Origin: Tenodera sinensis
Taxonomy: Eukaryota > Arthropoda > Insecta > Mantodea > Mantidae
Reading direction: 5' to 3'
NCBI GenBank assembly: GCA_030765045.1
Contig: CM060969.1
Span: 50,819,216-50,883,215 of the forward strand
DNA: 64,000 nt
The position numbers and the translations under genes were made by a program. Within the stretch, counting starts at the first letter, position 1; every line of letters begins with the position of its first letter. Positions 1-9,785 of the stretch are shown here, piece by piece. The notes beneath the pieces are model-generated. The model did no database searches. It had not been told where the DNA came from and saw nothing but the letters and a program-made list of their open reading frames with translations.

Positions 1-1040
1 TCCATCACTATTTTCTAACATAATTCAGTCTGCTACGGAATAACTTCCTTGTAACTGAGATATGTAGCACTTAACTGCGAGCTATGACGTTACTAATAAA
101 ATTATTTACCTCCAATCATTAATATAAAGTAATCAAAGCAGTTACACCGTTGCATAAAGTTAAGGAGAAGTCATGTCCCTATCCAATACAGTCATAGAAA
201 AATAAGCGAATATCATTTCATAATTATATAGGAGTATTTTCAATGTGAACCATAAGTACTAAGATAACTGATACATTTGTGTAACATGATAGTGGCCGTG
301 CTTAGTTACTAACGCTGTTTGCTGTTTTCTGTAATTTGAGAACGAATAAACATAAAGCTAACATAGCACTGTGTGCTGAAAATGTTTTCGCTTCGATTCG
401 CCCACATATAAATTCGAAATACCGCAAATGTGCAGTTTTAAACAGTAATAACAAATGACATCCTCCCACATTTGCCAATTAATTGCGTCATTCGTGCCAT
501 TTAACATTTTGAACGACTAAGCTGCATTATGGGGTAAAAAATACTATCATTATTTTAAATTAGCATATGAATATTTTATAAATAAAAATGTCAGTCCGAT
601 AATGTAGGCTATCTAGTAAGCTCCAATAGAGGAATTAAAAGATCGAAAATACTATTGCACTTCTATAAAATCATCTGCTCATTGCCTTTAAACAGTGGGA
701 TTCAACTAGACGTGATGTATAGCTATGAGTACATTTCAGAATCTGAAACAGAATCCGACAAAAATAGCCAGAGCAGCGATGTCAGGGTGGGTCAGTTTAC
801 TTAATACTAACTGAAATACCCGGCGTTCCCGTGGTTTGGTGATTCATAACTAAAACTTTGGTACTTGGGTTGCACTTGCTCAATACACTTTGTTTCTTTG
901 GAGACATTTAAAAATATCACTTAACACACTTAAACAAATATTTATTCAAACTATCAGGATAGTATAAGAATTAAAATATTAACTAAATAAATAAAAACAC
1001 CCGAAAGACACTATGCAAAAGAACTGTTGAGCACTCACAA
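1..1040. other. AT-rich stretch without a recognised gene
   Basis: No open frame here resembles a known protein, and the frames present are short and AT-rich. No tRNA-like boxes, terminal repeats or long tandem arrays were seen before the satellite that starts near 1045. Confidence 0.5.
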
Positions 1041-1044
1041 TTGT

Positions 1045-1590
1045 CACAGGAAGAAAAGAGAGTAGAGAAAACCGTATGAATGCAATATGTTGCACGTCTG
1101 CTTCAATAGTACAGAAAAGTGCATGAATTGTTTGTAGAAGAGTGAGACGAGAAATACATGTGAATGTTATGTAAAAGAAAAGTGAGTAGAGAAATCCGTA
1201 TGAATGTAGTAGGTATAATTTATATTTCAAATATATAGAAAATTATATGAATTGTATGTAGAAGTCGGAGTAGAGAAATAAATGTGTTTCGTAAAAGAAA
1301 AGTGAACAGAGAAAACTATATAATGTAATGCGTTGCATTTCTATTTCAAATTATATAAATTGTATGCAGAAGTGGGAGTAGAGAAACAAATGTTATTGTG
1401 CTTTGAAAAAGAAAAGTGAGTAAAGAAAGCCGCATGAGTGTAATACGTTGCATTTCTATTTCAGTCATAGAAAATTGTGTGATTTTTATGTTGAAGGACA
1501 AGTAGAGAAGGATATATGAATGTGTTACGTAAAAGAAATGCGAGTGGAGAAAACCAAGTGAATGTAATACATGACAGAGTAAAATGGATA
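1045..1590. repeat. Satellite-like tandem array, ~120-bp unit, about 4-5 units
   Basis: The motif GTGAGTAGAGAAA followed by a CCGTATGAATG-like stretch recurs near 1058, 1181, 1301, 1415 and 1541, a spacing of about 114-126 bp. Each unit also holds a second GAGTAGAGAAA half followed by TGTTACGTAAAAGAAA, so a duplicated ~60-bp half-unit is likely. The copies are diverged, which suggests an old array. The short minus-strand frames across it are by-products of the repeat and not genes. Confidence 0.75.
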
Positions 1591-1673
1591 GCATAAAACC
1601 TCGATGCAAAAACATTTGAGATTTACCAATTTTCATCGCATTCGGATGAATTGTATAGCAGCCCATATGTAAG

Positions 1674-2526
1674 CAGGGTGTCCTACATTTAAAAAAAAAA
1701 AAAAAAAAAAAACCGACAACGCTAGGAACCCTGTCCGGAAACTTACGGTTTGGATGCTGTGGCGTTTCGAAGTGTGAGTTGGGTGTAGGGTCACATTTCG
1801 TCAATAAACCCAACAGAGCTTTTCTACATTACAAACGGTTTCGAACTGTGTACCTCCTACGTCATTGCAGAGCCTATTTCGGCGGTGGTGAGTCTCGTGC
1901 ACATGACCCAATACGTGCGATTGTCTTTGAAGATTTTCAATCGCTCCGTGGACTCGAGCCACAAGGACCTCCGCTGACGTTATAGGAGTGCCACACACCA
2001 TACTCTGCATACAACTCCACAGAAAATAGTCGAGAGGTGCCGGTCTGGCGACCGTGCTGGCCATGGAACTATTTCACCTTTACCAATCGATCGATTTAAA
2101 TATACAACGTTGAGGTGATTCCGCACATTTACATCAAAGTGTGCCGGAGCTCATGTCAGTTATTTCAGCAGCTGTGTACTTGTACGTGTCCCACTGCTGT
2201 TAAAAAACGTTATCTTACTGGAAACCACACAAGTAACGGACTAGGATGGGTACCAAGGGCTCCATGGAGGAATTTAGCGCATGTGCAGGAATGTTATGCT
2301 ATTATGCTCAGGTCATTCATCCCATTATACAGATGGCTAAAGGTTTGCATATCTTTCGTATTAAGATACCAAAACAAATGTTAAACTATCATAATCGTTC
2401 GTCCTCAAACTTCGATGCTCCAGTGTCCAAACCGTGCATTTCCGGACATGGCTTCCTATTTGAAAAACGATGTTTGCCACCTCGCACAACATACTAAGCA
2501 TTGTCGGTGTTTTTTGAGATACCCAG
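1674..2526 (-). mobile_element. Short Tc1/mariner-like DNA element with imperfect terminal inverted repeats
   Basis: The left end (CAGGGTGTCC, then an A-run, then ACCGACAACGCT and TGTCCGGAAA..TACGGTTTGGA..TCGAAGT) is matched in inverted order by the right end (CTGGGTATC, ACCGACAATGCT, TGTCCGGAAA..CACGGTTTGGA..TCGAAGT on the minus strand). The right arm carries about 38 extra bases between the two blocks. The interior holds the C-terminal end of a DDE transposase on the minus strand, so this looks like an internally deleted or decayed copy. The exact ends and the target duplication are unclear because the right flank is a TG repeat. Confidence 0.6.
1801..2110 (-). pseudogene. Tc1/mariner-like DDE transposase, C-terminal fragment
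   Basis: The minus-strand translation contains ARPAPLDYFLWSCMQSMVCG-like text followed by TPITSAEVLVARVHGAIENL. This matches the family pattern 'RSPDL(T/S)PLDYFLWG..K..VY.TP....EDL..RI..A', the segment around the last catalytic acidic residue and the C-terminal helix. The block before it (SPDL) is damaged: the D of the motif is lost (RPAPLDYFLW). An in-frame stop lies just upstream. It lies inside the inverted-repeat element at 1674-2526. It is too short and damaged to be functional. Confidence 0.55.
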
Positions 2527-2600
2527 TGTGTGTGCGCGCGCGCGTGGGTGTGGGTGTGTGGGTGTGTGGGGCAGCGGGTATGGAGTGGGGTGGGTCTGTG
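2527..2600. repeat. TG/GC/GGGTG simple repeat
   Basis: A run of TGTGTGTGCGCGCGCG followed by GGGTGTG-type repeats directly abuts the right end of the inverted-repeat element. Confidence 0.8.
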
Positions 2601-2639
2601 GATGGGGTGAATATTTATTTCTAAGCTACCAAGGCTAAG

Positions 2640-3365
2640 GTTGTATACATTAAACCTAAAAAAATGTCCACCAGGAACACAACTTCTCAAGAAGAAGAAT
2701 GCGATGCAGATGGTGCCAATACTTTCTATCATTACTTAAACATTATTGATACACAGCTTCTCTGTATTTCAAAAATTGATGAGGCTAAAACAGATATGCA
2801 CATGGATTCTGAAGCTGGGGTGTGAGGATAGAAACACATGTCCATTATTACTAAGTATTTAATTCATAAAAGGATTTAAAAAGTCTTCATATTAAAGTAA
2901 TGAACTCAACATAGAATAAAATAAGAACAAATGTGTGTTCCAATAGGTAAATAAGAAATTATAGAATGCGCACATAGTACGAGCATTTCTGATATTGTGT
3001 TGCAGTGATTCCGTTTTTCGATTAACTTCAACCTATTTGGGGAAAGTCAATCTTAACAGTGATTCGTGATCATCATTCACAAAAGACGAAGGGCACATGC
3101 AATACTAGGGCTCCCTTCTATTTCACAGGTACATTTTGGAATACACAGCTATTTCTGAAATCCGGATAAACTCAGAAACTAAATGTATTTGTGCAGCTTC
3201 CGCATGAGAGAGAAATGGCTGCTATTAAGGAATGCGCGGTGTAATTTTATTTTTATTTGCTCTAATACATTCCTATGGAACCATTTTAGAAACTATTCAT
3301 TGGTAATGTCACATTCTCATTGTCATTACTTTTCCTCTACATATAGTAAATAGGAAGAGTGTCGT
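2640..3365. other. No gene recognised
   Basis: AT-rich DNA with scattered stops in all frames. I see no coding, RNA or mobile-element signal that I can name. Confidence 0.4.
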
Positions 3366-3369
3366 CTTC

Positions 3370-3480
3370 CACTCGGTCGTCTGTTTAGCGGGGTTGTAGC
3401 ACTACTGCCTATTAAGTGGAAGACCCCGGTTCGATCTCCCACAGGTAAGTCTTGGGAAGTGTAAGTCTTTCATACGAGAG
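3370..3480 (+). repeat. tRNA-derived SINE-like head
   Basis: A pol III B-box-like motif (GGTTCGATCTC at about 3428-3438) sits about 45 bp downstream of a weak A-box-like TAGCGGGGTTG. The segment is followed by unrelated AT-rich DNA. The A box lacks the usual central A, so this is a decayed head at best. Confidence 0.35.
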
Positions 3481-3974
3481 GATAGTCAGAGGAAATAAAA
3501 AAGATGTATAAAATTACAACCTCTTACAGCTGTTCAGCAAAATATTTAAGGTTTTGAATTCTGTTTCAACCAAGTTAAAAGGAAATTTCACTTTGGCACT
3601 TCGGATTGGACACACCAATTTCACAGCAGGAACATGGGATGTGTGTGATATTTTAGAAATAATTTTAATGGATCATATACGTATCAAATCCTCCAAGATC
3701 ATTCACTTAATCATAACGCCGAAAATCTTGACATACTCTTGCTTCTTCTCTCTGTTTATGAGAACAGACACTGCCATTCAGCAAGCTGTTACACTATTTA
3801 TTTGTAATTAGCTTGCTCAGAGGCGAGAGTTTCTGGCTGCGTGTTTTCAAAAAATGCCACTGTGCTCCAGAAATACTAAGGATTGTGGCTTAATCGATCT
3901 TTAATTTGTGTAGAGGGGTGCTATGTAGTCACTTAATTACATTAATTAATCATGCTACCAAGATATGGAAGATA

Positions 3975-4190
3975 TGTAGAATAGGCCTGGCTGCTGTGCT
4001 TCTGCACTGGTCATTAAGCTATGGACTTGCGTCTGAATTCAAATCCTGTCTGAAACGTGCTTCCTGGCAGTTTTTTCAGGATTTCCTCAGTCTCCTAACT
4101 GGTAAAAATGCCAGTTAAATTTAGGTCTGGAACGTTCTTTCCCAAATTTCCTTTCCCAATTATGTTATTTCACGTATCATTACTTTCCAT
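3975..4190 (+). repeat. tRNA-derived SINE, family A
   Basis: A B-box-like TTCAAATCC lies near 4039-4047. The body after it (TTTTTTCAGGATTTCCTCAGT, ACTGGTAAAAATGCCAGT, AACGTTCTTTCCC, TTTCCTTTCCC) has the same order of blocks as the body at 40560-40700 (TTTTCCAGGTTTTCCCCAGT, ACTGGTAAATGCC, AAACGTTAGCC, TTTCCTTTCCC). Two dispersed copies sharing a tRNA-like head and body support a SINE family. Confidence 0.55.
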
Positions 4191-4199
4191 TGCCTATGC

Positions 4200-5035
4200 T
4201 ATTGTATGCAGCATAATCAAGCGTTAAATAATTTAAAAAAAGAAATGAAAAATAACCTGGGAATTTTACAGCATTTCTAGAGTAGACCAAGCCAACTGGA
4301 TTACGTGGATCGTATCAGTCGTTTAACGCAATATTGCTTCGCGGATTTTTTTTTCTTTTCTCCCTGCGTTGTTCCTGTTTACCTGTTTTTTTCCGTTTTT
4401 ACTGATGAATCACACAGGTTTAAAAGGCACAAATACCATGCCCGAGGAGGAGTCCGAACTACAATACCCCGCAACAAAACACGAAGCTAGGCACTTCAGG
4501 ATTGTGGACATGGATTCGTAGGCAAGGGGTACAGGGCGAAGGAAAGGCACACTTTATGTTCTTAAGTTTTATTTAACTATTAATATTTATATTTTCGTTA
4601 GAGTACACTTATTTTTGTCAGTGGACTATTAAAGGTTGTGCTTATTAATCACGCTCACCAATCTTGTAGACACAGCTGCTTTATCAAAACTGCCCTTGCC
4701 ATCCCATATACTAACTTCTACTACTACTACCAGATGGCAGGCTGAGAACAGCCCGAGGTGTGTCATTCGTGTACCTGCCCTTTTAGGGCTTAACCACTGT
4801 ATGACGGGATTAGGATGTTATAGGATGGCTGGTGAAGAATGAGGTTTGAGGGTTGTTGGGAGGTAGCATGTGTTTATGCTCCTCGTCGGTTGTTAATTTC
4901 AGCATGCAACTACCGTTGGGCACTGCTGATGGGTGGTCCAAATATGGATATTTGGCGAAATTTTTGGACTTCCAAACTACTCTTGGAAGGACTGTAAGGA
5001 GATCAGCTTACGCTGTTGATGGGGTAACTCCTGTG
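4200..5035 (-). other. Probable 3' UTR and 3' flank of the J1 Jockey-like LINE
   Basis: Downstream, in minus-strand terms, of the J1 ORF2 stop at 5036. Base composition stays closer to J1 than to the AT-rich flank as far as about 4690, where a short CTACTACTACTACC run may mark the 3' tail. No poly(A) tail or target duplication could be assigned with confidence. No other gene is seen. Confidence 0.4.
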
Positions 5036-7741
5036 TTACCGGGGGTGCCCGCAAGCCATGCGGGGAACCCGGTGTCGCACAAGCGTGCGTTCTCTGGGGA
5101 TATAGTCCCCATGAGACCTAACCAGGGCGCTCCGATGTTGTGGAAACTGGTCGTAGAATTTAGTTGCCCGGCGCCTAATTTCGTCCTCCACGTACGGGAG
5201 GGACGAGGCTTCGTGCAGTAGTCTCGTAGGGAATCTGCGGCATACAGAATAGATTACTCGAAGACCTCTATTCTGTATACGTTGCAGACGCAGGAGGTGG
5301 GTATCTGCAGCCATGCCCCAGATTTCGCAGGCATACAGGAGGATAGGGATAATGAGAGCCCGAAAGAGGCCTAACTTTAAGGGTATTGGCATCCCCGACC
5401 GCAGCATAGGGTACAGTGAGGCGATTGCCCCGCTGGTCCGCGCTGATAGGTCGTTGATGTGTCCCCGAAAAGTTAGGCCGTTGTCGAGCTTTACTCCCAG
5501 GTAGGTAAGGGAATCTACCCACTCAATCCTTCGGCGAAGGTATGTGAATGTGGGGAAGTTGGCGGGAAAGCGGCGTTTGGTAAAAAGTATGGCGCGGCTT
5601 TTCTCCGGGTTGATGGACAATCGCCAACGCCTACACCACTCTTGGATGAGGCGGAGGTGTCGCTGTATGGGGAGAAACGTTCTGCGAGGGTGTTTGTTTG
5701 TACAGTATAGCAGCACGTCGTCAGCGTACTGGGCTATGTTAACGTGCTGCTCGGATGGAATGTCGGCCACATAAACGCTGAACAGCGTAGGGGACAATAC
5801 AGAACCTTCAGGGACTCCGCCTCTGATTGGCCTTTGTGTGGATTTGGTTCCCGCAACTGCGACCACAAAGGATCTATGTTTTAGGAATGAGTGTAGCAGG
5901 TGTATTAGGCGTGTGGGTAGCTCCAGTTGGATTAGTTTGTGAAGGAGACCGGCATGCCAGGTCGTAGAGAAGGCCTTCTCAACATCTAGAGAAACCGCGG
6001 CGGTATAGGCTTTGTCCTGGGAACCCAGGGCGGCTGCCTCCACCACACGCAGCAACTGCTGAGATGTTGAGTGGCCAGGCCGGAACCCAAACTGATGGGG
6101 TGGGATGGCTTGAATGTCCCCTAAGATGGGAGACAAGCGGACTAGGATAAGCCTCTCGAGTACTTTCGAGAGTACAGACAGGAGACTTATGGACCGGTAG
6201 TTGGCAGGATGAACCGGGTCTTTCCCTGGCTTCAATATGCAGATCACCCGGGCCTCCTTCCACTCGCGTGGAAAGTGACTAAGGGCGAGGCACATATTGA
6301 AGACCTTAGTAAGGAAGAGCACGGCCTTGAAAGGAAGGTGGCGTAGCATGGCAGGGGTTACCCCGTCAGGCCCCGCAGCCTTTTTGCGGTCGAGGCGTCG
6401 GAGTACGCCCTGGAGTTCGCTTGGTTTGATGATGGGAAGCCGATCCGCCTCCCCATGAGGACGCCGAAGGTATCGACGTACCTCCTGGCGGACACGGTCG
6501 GAGAAGTCTAGGTCCTGCGGATCATCTCTAGGACGCATAGTCCTCTCCAGGTAAACAGCAAACACATTTGCTTTGGCTTGGGGTTCATAGGCCAGGCCTC
6601 GGGTGCCTTGGATGGGTGAGGTGTGTGACCCTCCTCGGTTCCTGAGTCGCTTGGCGATCTTCCACACGTCGCCATCTTCCGGGTTCAAACGAGTCATCGT
6701 GTCCTCCCACGCGCGCACTTGGTGCTCGCGTAGACGGAGACGAACCTCGTGGCGTAAACGCCTAAGAACCGCTAGATGACGGGGCGTGCGTTGCCTCTGG
6801 TAGCGCCTGCGAGCCGCCCAAGAACGGCGGATGAGCAAAAGAAGCTCTAAAGGCAGGACATCAGGATGAAGAGGAGCTGGGGTGTGGATGGTGAGGTTGT
6901 GGACCGTTCGCTTCACGACAGAGGTGAAGGAAGAGACCGCAACCTCTAGGGTTGGGATGTCTGTGATGTTGGGGTTGGCGGGGATGGAGCCATTCAGGCA
7001 AGTTCTGACGCAGTCCCAGTCTACGTTCCGATGTTGGATCGGGACCTCATGACTGGCAACCTGGGTGTTAATGATGGCCAACACGGGATTATGATCTGAA
7101 TGAAGTTCGTTGACCGATGTGAGTGATAGATGGTATGGAAAATACTTGATGATTGCGAAGTCTATGACGGATGGCCGCCCTAGACCTCGCGGGTAATGGC
7201 TAGGTTGCCAGGGACCCTCTACTCTAAGTTGAGGGTCCGCGTCTACCATTCTGATGATGTCGTTGCCTCTAGCGTCTGCTCGGGGGCCGCTATGCCAGCG
7301 CTGATGCTTAGCATTTAAGTCCCCGGCAATAATGGCATGAGGATGTAGGGCAAGGATGGAGAGGTAGTCGTTTGGAACGAACTGCCTCTGGGGTGGGTGA
7401 TAAGCAGACACCATCAGGACTTCAGTACCTCCGAGGTGGACACAAGTGGCCGTGGCCTCTAGGGTTTGAAGTGGAGGGAGCTGGATGGGTTTGTGGACCA
7501 CACTGTTCTTCACGAAGATCGCTGTGCCGCCCCCACGGCGGCCGACGCGGTCCAATCTGAGACAGTGATAGCCCTGGAGTCGGGATGTGACGTTCTGATG
7601 GAGATGTGTCTCTGACACCAGAATGAGGTCTAGGGCATGCGCTCCAGCAAAATGGTGGAGCTCATTCTCCTGACCGGCCAGGACACACGCGTTCCAGAAC
7701 GCGAACCTAAACGAGGTACGAGGCCTAGTCTGATCCGCCAT
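5036..7741 (-). CDS. J1 ORF2: endonuclease-reverse transcriptase polyprotein (Jockey-like)
   Basis: ORF2 of a non-LTR retrotransposon. It nicks target DNA and copies the element RNA onto the nick. The N-terminal apurinic-like endonuclease spans about residues 10-230, with expected active-site residues N17 (FWNA), E44 (SETH), D141/N143 (GDLNA) and D216/H217 (SDHNP). The reverse transcriptase follows, with LKPGKDP.HPANYRSISLL, LDVEKAF, GVPEGSVLSP and the YADD catalytic box at 672-675, then TYLGVKLD and a thumb region. There is no RNase H domain, as in Jockey relatives of similar length. The frame is open throughout and its ATG overlaps the end of ORF1 by 17 nt (AATGGCGGATCAGACTAG). Oddities: the near-invariant PQG of motif B reads PEG, and the second D of the AFD box is S. 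Function is therefore uncertain despite the long frame. Confidence 0.9.
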   Translation of the reverse strand: MADQTRPRTSFRFAFWNACVLAGQENELHHFAGAHALDLILVSETHLHQNVTSRLQGYHCLRLDRVGRRGGGTAIFVKNSVVHKPIQLPPLQTLEATATCVHLGGTEVLMVSAYHPPQRQFVPNDYLSILALHPHAIIAGDLNAKHQRWHSGPRADARGNDIIRMVDADPQLRVEGPWQPSHYPRGLGRPSVIDFAIIKYFPYHLSLTSVNELHSDHNPVLAIINTQVASHEVPIQHRNVDWDCVRTCLNGSIPANPNITDIPTLEVAVSSFTSVVKRTVHNLTIHTPAPLHPDVLPLELLLLIRRSWAARRRYQRQRTPRHLAVLRRLRHEVRLRLREHQVRAWEDTMTRLNPEDGDVWKIAKRLRNRGGSHTSPIQGTRGLAYEPQAKANVFAVYLERTMRPRDDPQDLDFSDRVRQEVRRYLRRPHGEADRLPIIKPSELQGVLRRLDRKKAAGPDGVTPAMLRHLPFKAVLFLTKVFNMCLALSHFPREWKEARVICILKPGKDPVHPANYRSISLLSVLSKVLERLILVRLSPILGDIQAIPPHQFGFRPGHSTSQQLLRVVEAAALGSQDKAYTAAVSLDVEKAFSTTWHAGLLHKLIQLELPTRLIHLLHSFLKHRSFVVAVAGTKSTQRPIRGGVPEGSVLSPTLFSVYVADIPSEQHVNIAQYADDVLLYCTNKHPRRTFLPIQRHLRLIQEWCRRWRLSINPEKSRAILFTKRRFPANFPTFTYLRRRIEWVDSLTYLGVKLDNGLTFRGHINDLSARTSGAIASLYPMLRSGMPIPLKLGLFRALIIPILLYACEIWGMAADTHLLRLQRIQNRGLRVIYSVCRRFPTRLLHEASSLPYVEDEIRRRATKFYDQFPQHRSALVRSHGDYIPRERTLVRHRVPRMACGHPR

Positions 7742-9153
7742 TCTGGGTCGTGCGGATGACGGTGGTCAGGAAAGCGAGCGCCTCCATGGCTATGGCCATT
7801 TTGCTGGTTTGGTCGCTGGCAGAGAGGAAACTTACCAACAGTTCGGTGATCCTCTGGCCATGGTTTTGCAACAATTGTTGCAACCACGCCAGTACGTCCT
7901 GGAACTGAGGTGTGGGAGGGGTAGTGGTTTGTTGTGGAGGTGGTTGGACAGGAGGGCTCGGTAGCACCGGGTCCACTTCGACCGCGACCTCCCTCTGCCG
8001 GCGGGCGGGCGTGGGAGCCCCACGCTCACCGCGAGCTTCGGAGACGGTAGCAGGCCTCCGAGGACGTCGGCGTTTTCCCGACCTAGGAGGAAGGGGAGCT
8101 GGTTGTGTAACTGGAGCTTGTGTTTGTGCACTGGGGTGTGTGTCGGTGTTGTGAACGCGCGACGCCACAATCTTACCCGCAGCTCTGCTGGTCACTGCCG
8201 CGTACGCTGAACCCTGGGTCGGTCCTGCCGGGGCAGGGCCTACCCGGGGGCTGTCCGCCGCAGAAGGTTGGACCACCTGTGGTGGGTTCTTAGTTGCTAA
8301 GATGGCCTTCCTTGTTGGACAGCCTCCGTAGCAAGCTACGTGTGCGCCGGTACAGTTGGCACACTTGGGCACATCCTCCCGAGATTTCGGGCAGACCTCT
8401 TTTGAGTGTTCGCCACCGCACCTCAGGCAGCGAAGTTTCCTGTGGCAAAAGTGGCTGGAGTGATTAAACCCCAGGCAACGATGGCACTGGAGAGGACCGC
8501 TAGAACCCTTGGATGGTTCAATATGTACCCGGAGGTAACAAAGGGCTGTGATGGCATCAGTTTTCTTACCCTCCGGGTCGAGGGCTCTCTCCACCACTAC
8601 GAGGAATAGTGGGAGGGGTGTTCTGGTACCTTGCCCATTTGGTGCGGCTCTGGTCAGCTGTTTGACCAGTCTTGGGCTGACGCCCTGGCGTTTGAGGTCC
8701 GCGACAATCTTGTCGATGGGTGTCCACCGGGAGACCGCGGATAACCCTGTGGACGTCGCGGGTTCTCTCCAACCCAAAGGTGAAGTGGGGGATACCCTTG
8801 TCCTTAAGGTGGTGGAGGAGGATGTTGTAATCTTTGGCCGATTTGGCCTGGAAGATAAAGCGGCTCTTGCTCCGCCGCACCGTACACTCCCTCGACAGGG
8901 TAGGCATTACCAGCTTAAGAAAGCCGATAGACCCTGTGAAGTCGTCCACGATGATCGGTGGAACGTGTCGCTTTTGAGGGAGAGGTGTTTGAGGTTGGTT
9001 GAGGTTACGGAGACCTTCTTGTGCCAGTTTGGCTAACTCGGCCAGCCGCCTCTTGGTTTTGCGTGAGACCACCTCACGAAAGCCGTCTACACCCTGTTGA
9101 GGAATTTTTTCCTCTCCAGAGGAGAGACCAGATGAAGAAGATTCGTCGTCCAT
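7725..9153 (-). pseudogene. J1 ORF1: zinc-knuckle RNA-binding protein, one frameshift
   Basis: ORF1 of Jockey-like LINEs binds the element RNA. It is read in two overlapping frames: ATG at 9153 (MDDESSSSGLSSGEE, acidic start) runs through the pre-knuckle domain (PPIIVDDFTGSIGFLKLV..) to VIRGLPVDT near 8720. The reading then shifts to TPIDKIVADLKRQGVSPRLV and continues to 7725. The second part carries three CCHC/C2HC knuckles: CHRCLGFNHSSHFC, CLRCGGEHSKEVC and CANCTGAHVACYGGC. A proline- and basic-rich tail and a C-terminal helical segment follow. One single-base change would restore one frame, so the break may be recent. The stop overlaps the ORF2 start. Confidence 0.8.
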
Positions 9154-9393
9154 CGCGACGGAAGATCTGCAGGAGTAGACACTCCCACAGTCCTCGGAGT
9201 CAGACTCCGGATTTTGGCCTACCCGTGGAACTTTTTCACGTGGGAGGCCCTGGCTGGTGGTAGGTTCGGAAGCCTCGACTCTTCGGCACTTGCCTCTTCC
9301 GCTTTCGCGTTGAGTGGCAGGTCGCTTCTTAGCCTCGGCGGAGGTCTTTTTGACAGCACCAGTGGAGGTGCTGGCAACGGGAGTTGCAGACTG

Positions 9394-9476
9394 GCTGGCA
9401 GGCCCCTTTCGGGACTTGCCGGGGAAGAAGGAAGGCTGGCAGGCCCCTTTCGGAACTTGCCGGGAGAAGAAGGAAG
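9394..9476 (-). repeat. Two tandem copies of a ~41-bp unit in the J1 leader
   Basis: The blocks GCTGGCAGGCCCCTTTCGG and ACTTGCCGGG followed by GAAGAAGGAAG occur twice in a row, from 9394 and from 9435, differing by a few bases. Tandem leader repeats are known in several LINE families, where they can act as promoter modules. Confidence 0.85.
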
Positions 9477-9509
9477 AGAAGACATGTTAGGGAGTGAAGG
9501 GACAGGTAC

Positions 9510-9535
9510 AATACTGCACCCTGGGGTGCAGTATT
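9510..9535. other. Perfect 11-bp inverted repeat with 4-nt loop
   Basis: AATACTGCACC (9510-9520), loop CTGG, GGTGCAGTATT (9525-9535). It lies in the J1 leader. Confidence 0.85.
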
Positions 9536-9565
9536 ACACAGACACACCTCACGTGATCTCACCTG

Positions 9566-9658
9566 CAGGTAGCAGGGGCTTAGCAGCGTGCCGAACAGAG
9601 GACCGCCTTATCTACCCGAGGGTAGATGGCTAAGCCTTGTTCGGCAACCCGCTACCTG
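9566..9658 (-). ncRNA. Nested and crossing inverted repeats: candidate RNA pseudoknot in J1 leader
   Basis: Four perfect inverted repeats lie within 93 bp. The outer stem is CAGGTAGC/GCTACCTG (9566-9573 with 9651-9658). The second is GGCTTAGC/GCTAAGCC (9577-9584 with 9629-9636). The third is TGCCGAACA/TGTTCGGCA (9589-9597 with 9638-9646). The inner hairpin is ATCTACCC/GGGTAGAT (9610-9617 with 9620-9627). The second and third cross each other, so together they form a pseudoknot and not a simple nested hairpin. The function is unknown. The strand is assigned from the LINE in whose leader it lies. Confidence 0.6.
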
Positions 9659-9740
9659 AAATGTAGTCTTCCTCGTTGCACCAGCTCGCACCCCTCCGAG
9701 CGCCAAAACGGTGTCGAAGAAGAAGCAGGAAGGAAGCTAT

Positions 9741-9785
9741 GCGATACACTACGACTTGCTGTCAAGTCACTTGTAGTGTATACGC
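9741..9785. other. Long interrupted stem-loop near the J1 5' end
   Basis: ATACACTAC GACTTG, loop CTGT, CAAGTC, a 4-nt bulge ACTT, then GTAGTGTAT: 15 bp paired. Three more pairs (GCG/CGC) follow across a single-base bulge. Confidence 0.75.

Noticed and set aside
5268..6263. Overlapping frames on both strands inside the J1 ORF2 region
   Set aside because: GC-rich DNA yields long shadow frames; only the 901-codon frame has conserved motifs.
9566..9658. HDV-like ribozyme in the J1 leader
   Set aside because: The crossing stems have the right topology, but about 12 nt separate the inner hairpin from the next strand and only 4 nt lie between the two closing strands, leaving no P4 or catalytic-C segment; kept only as a pseudoknot.
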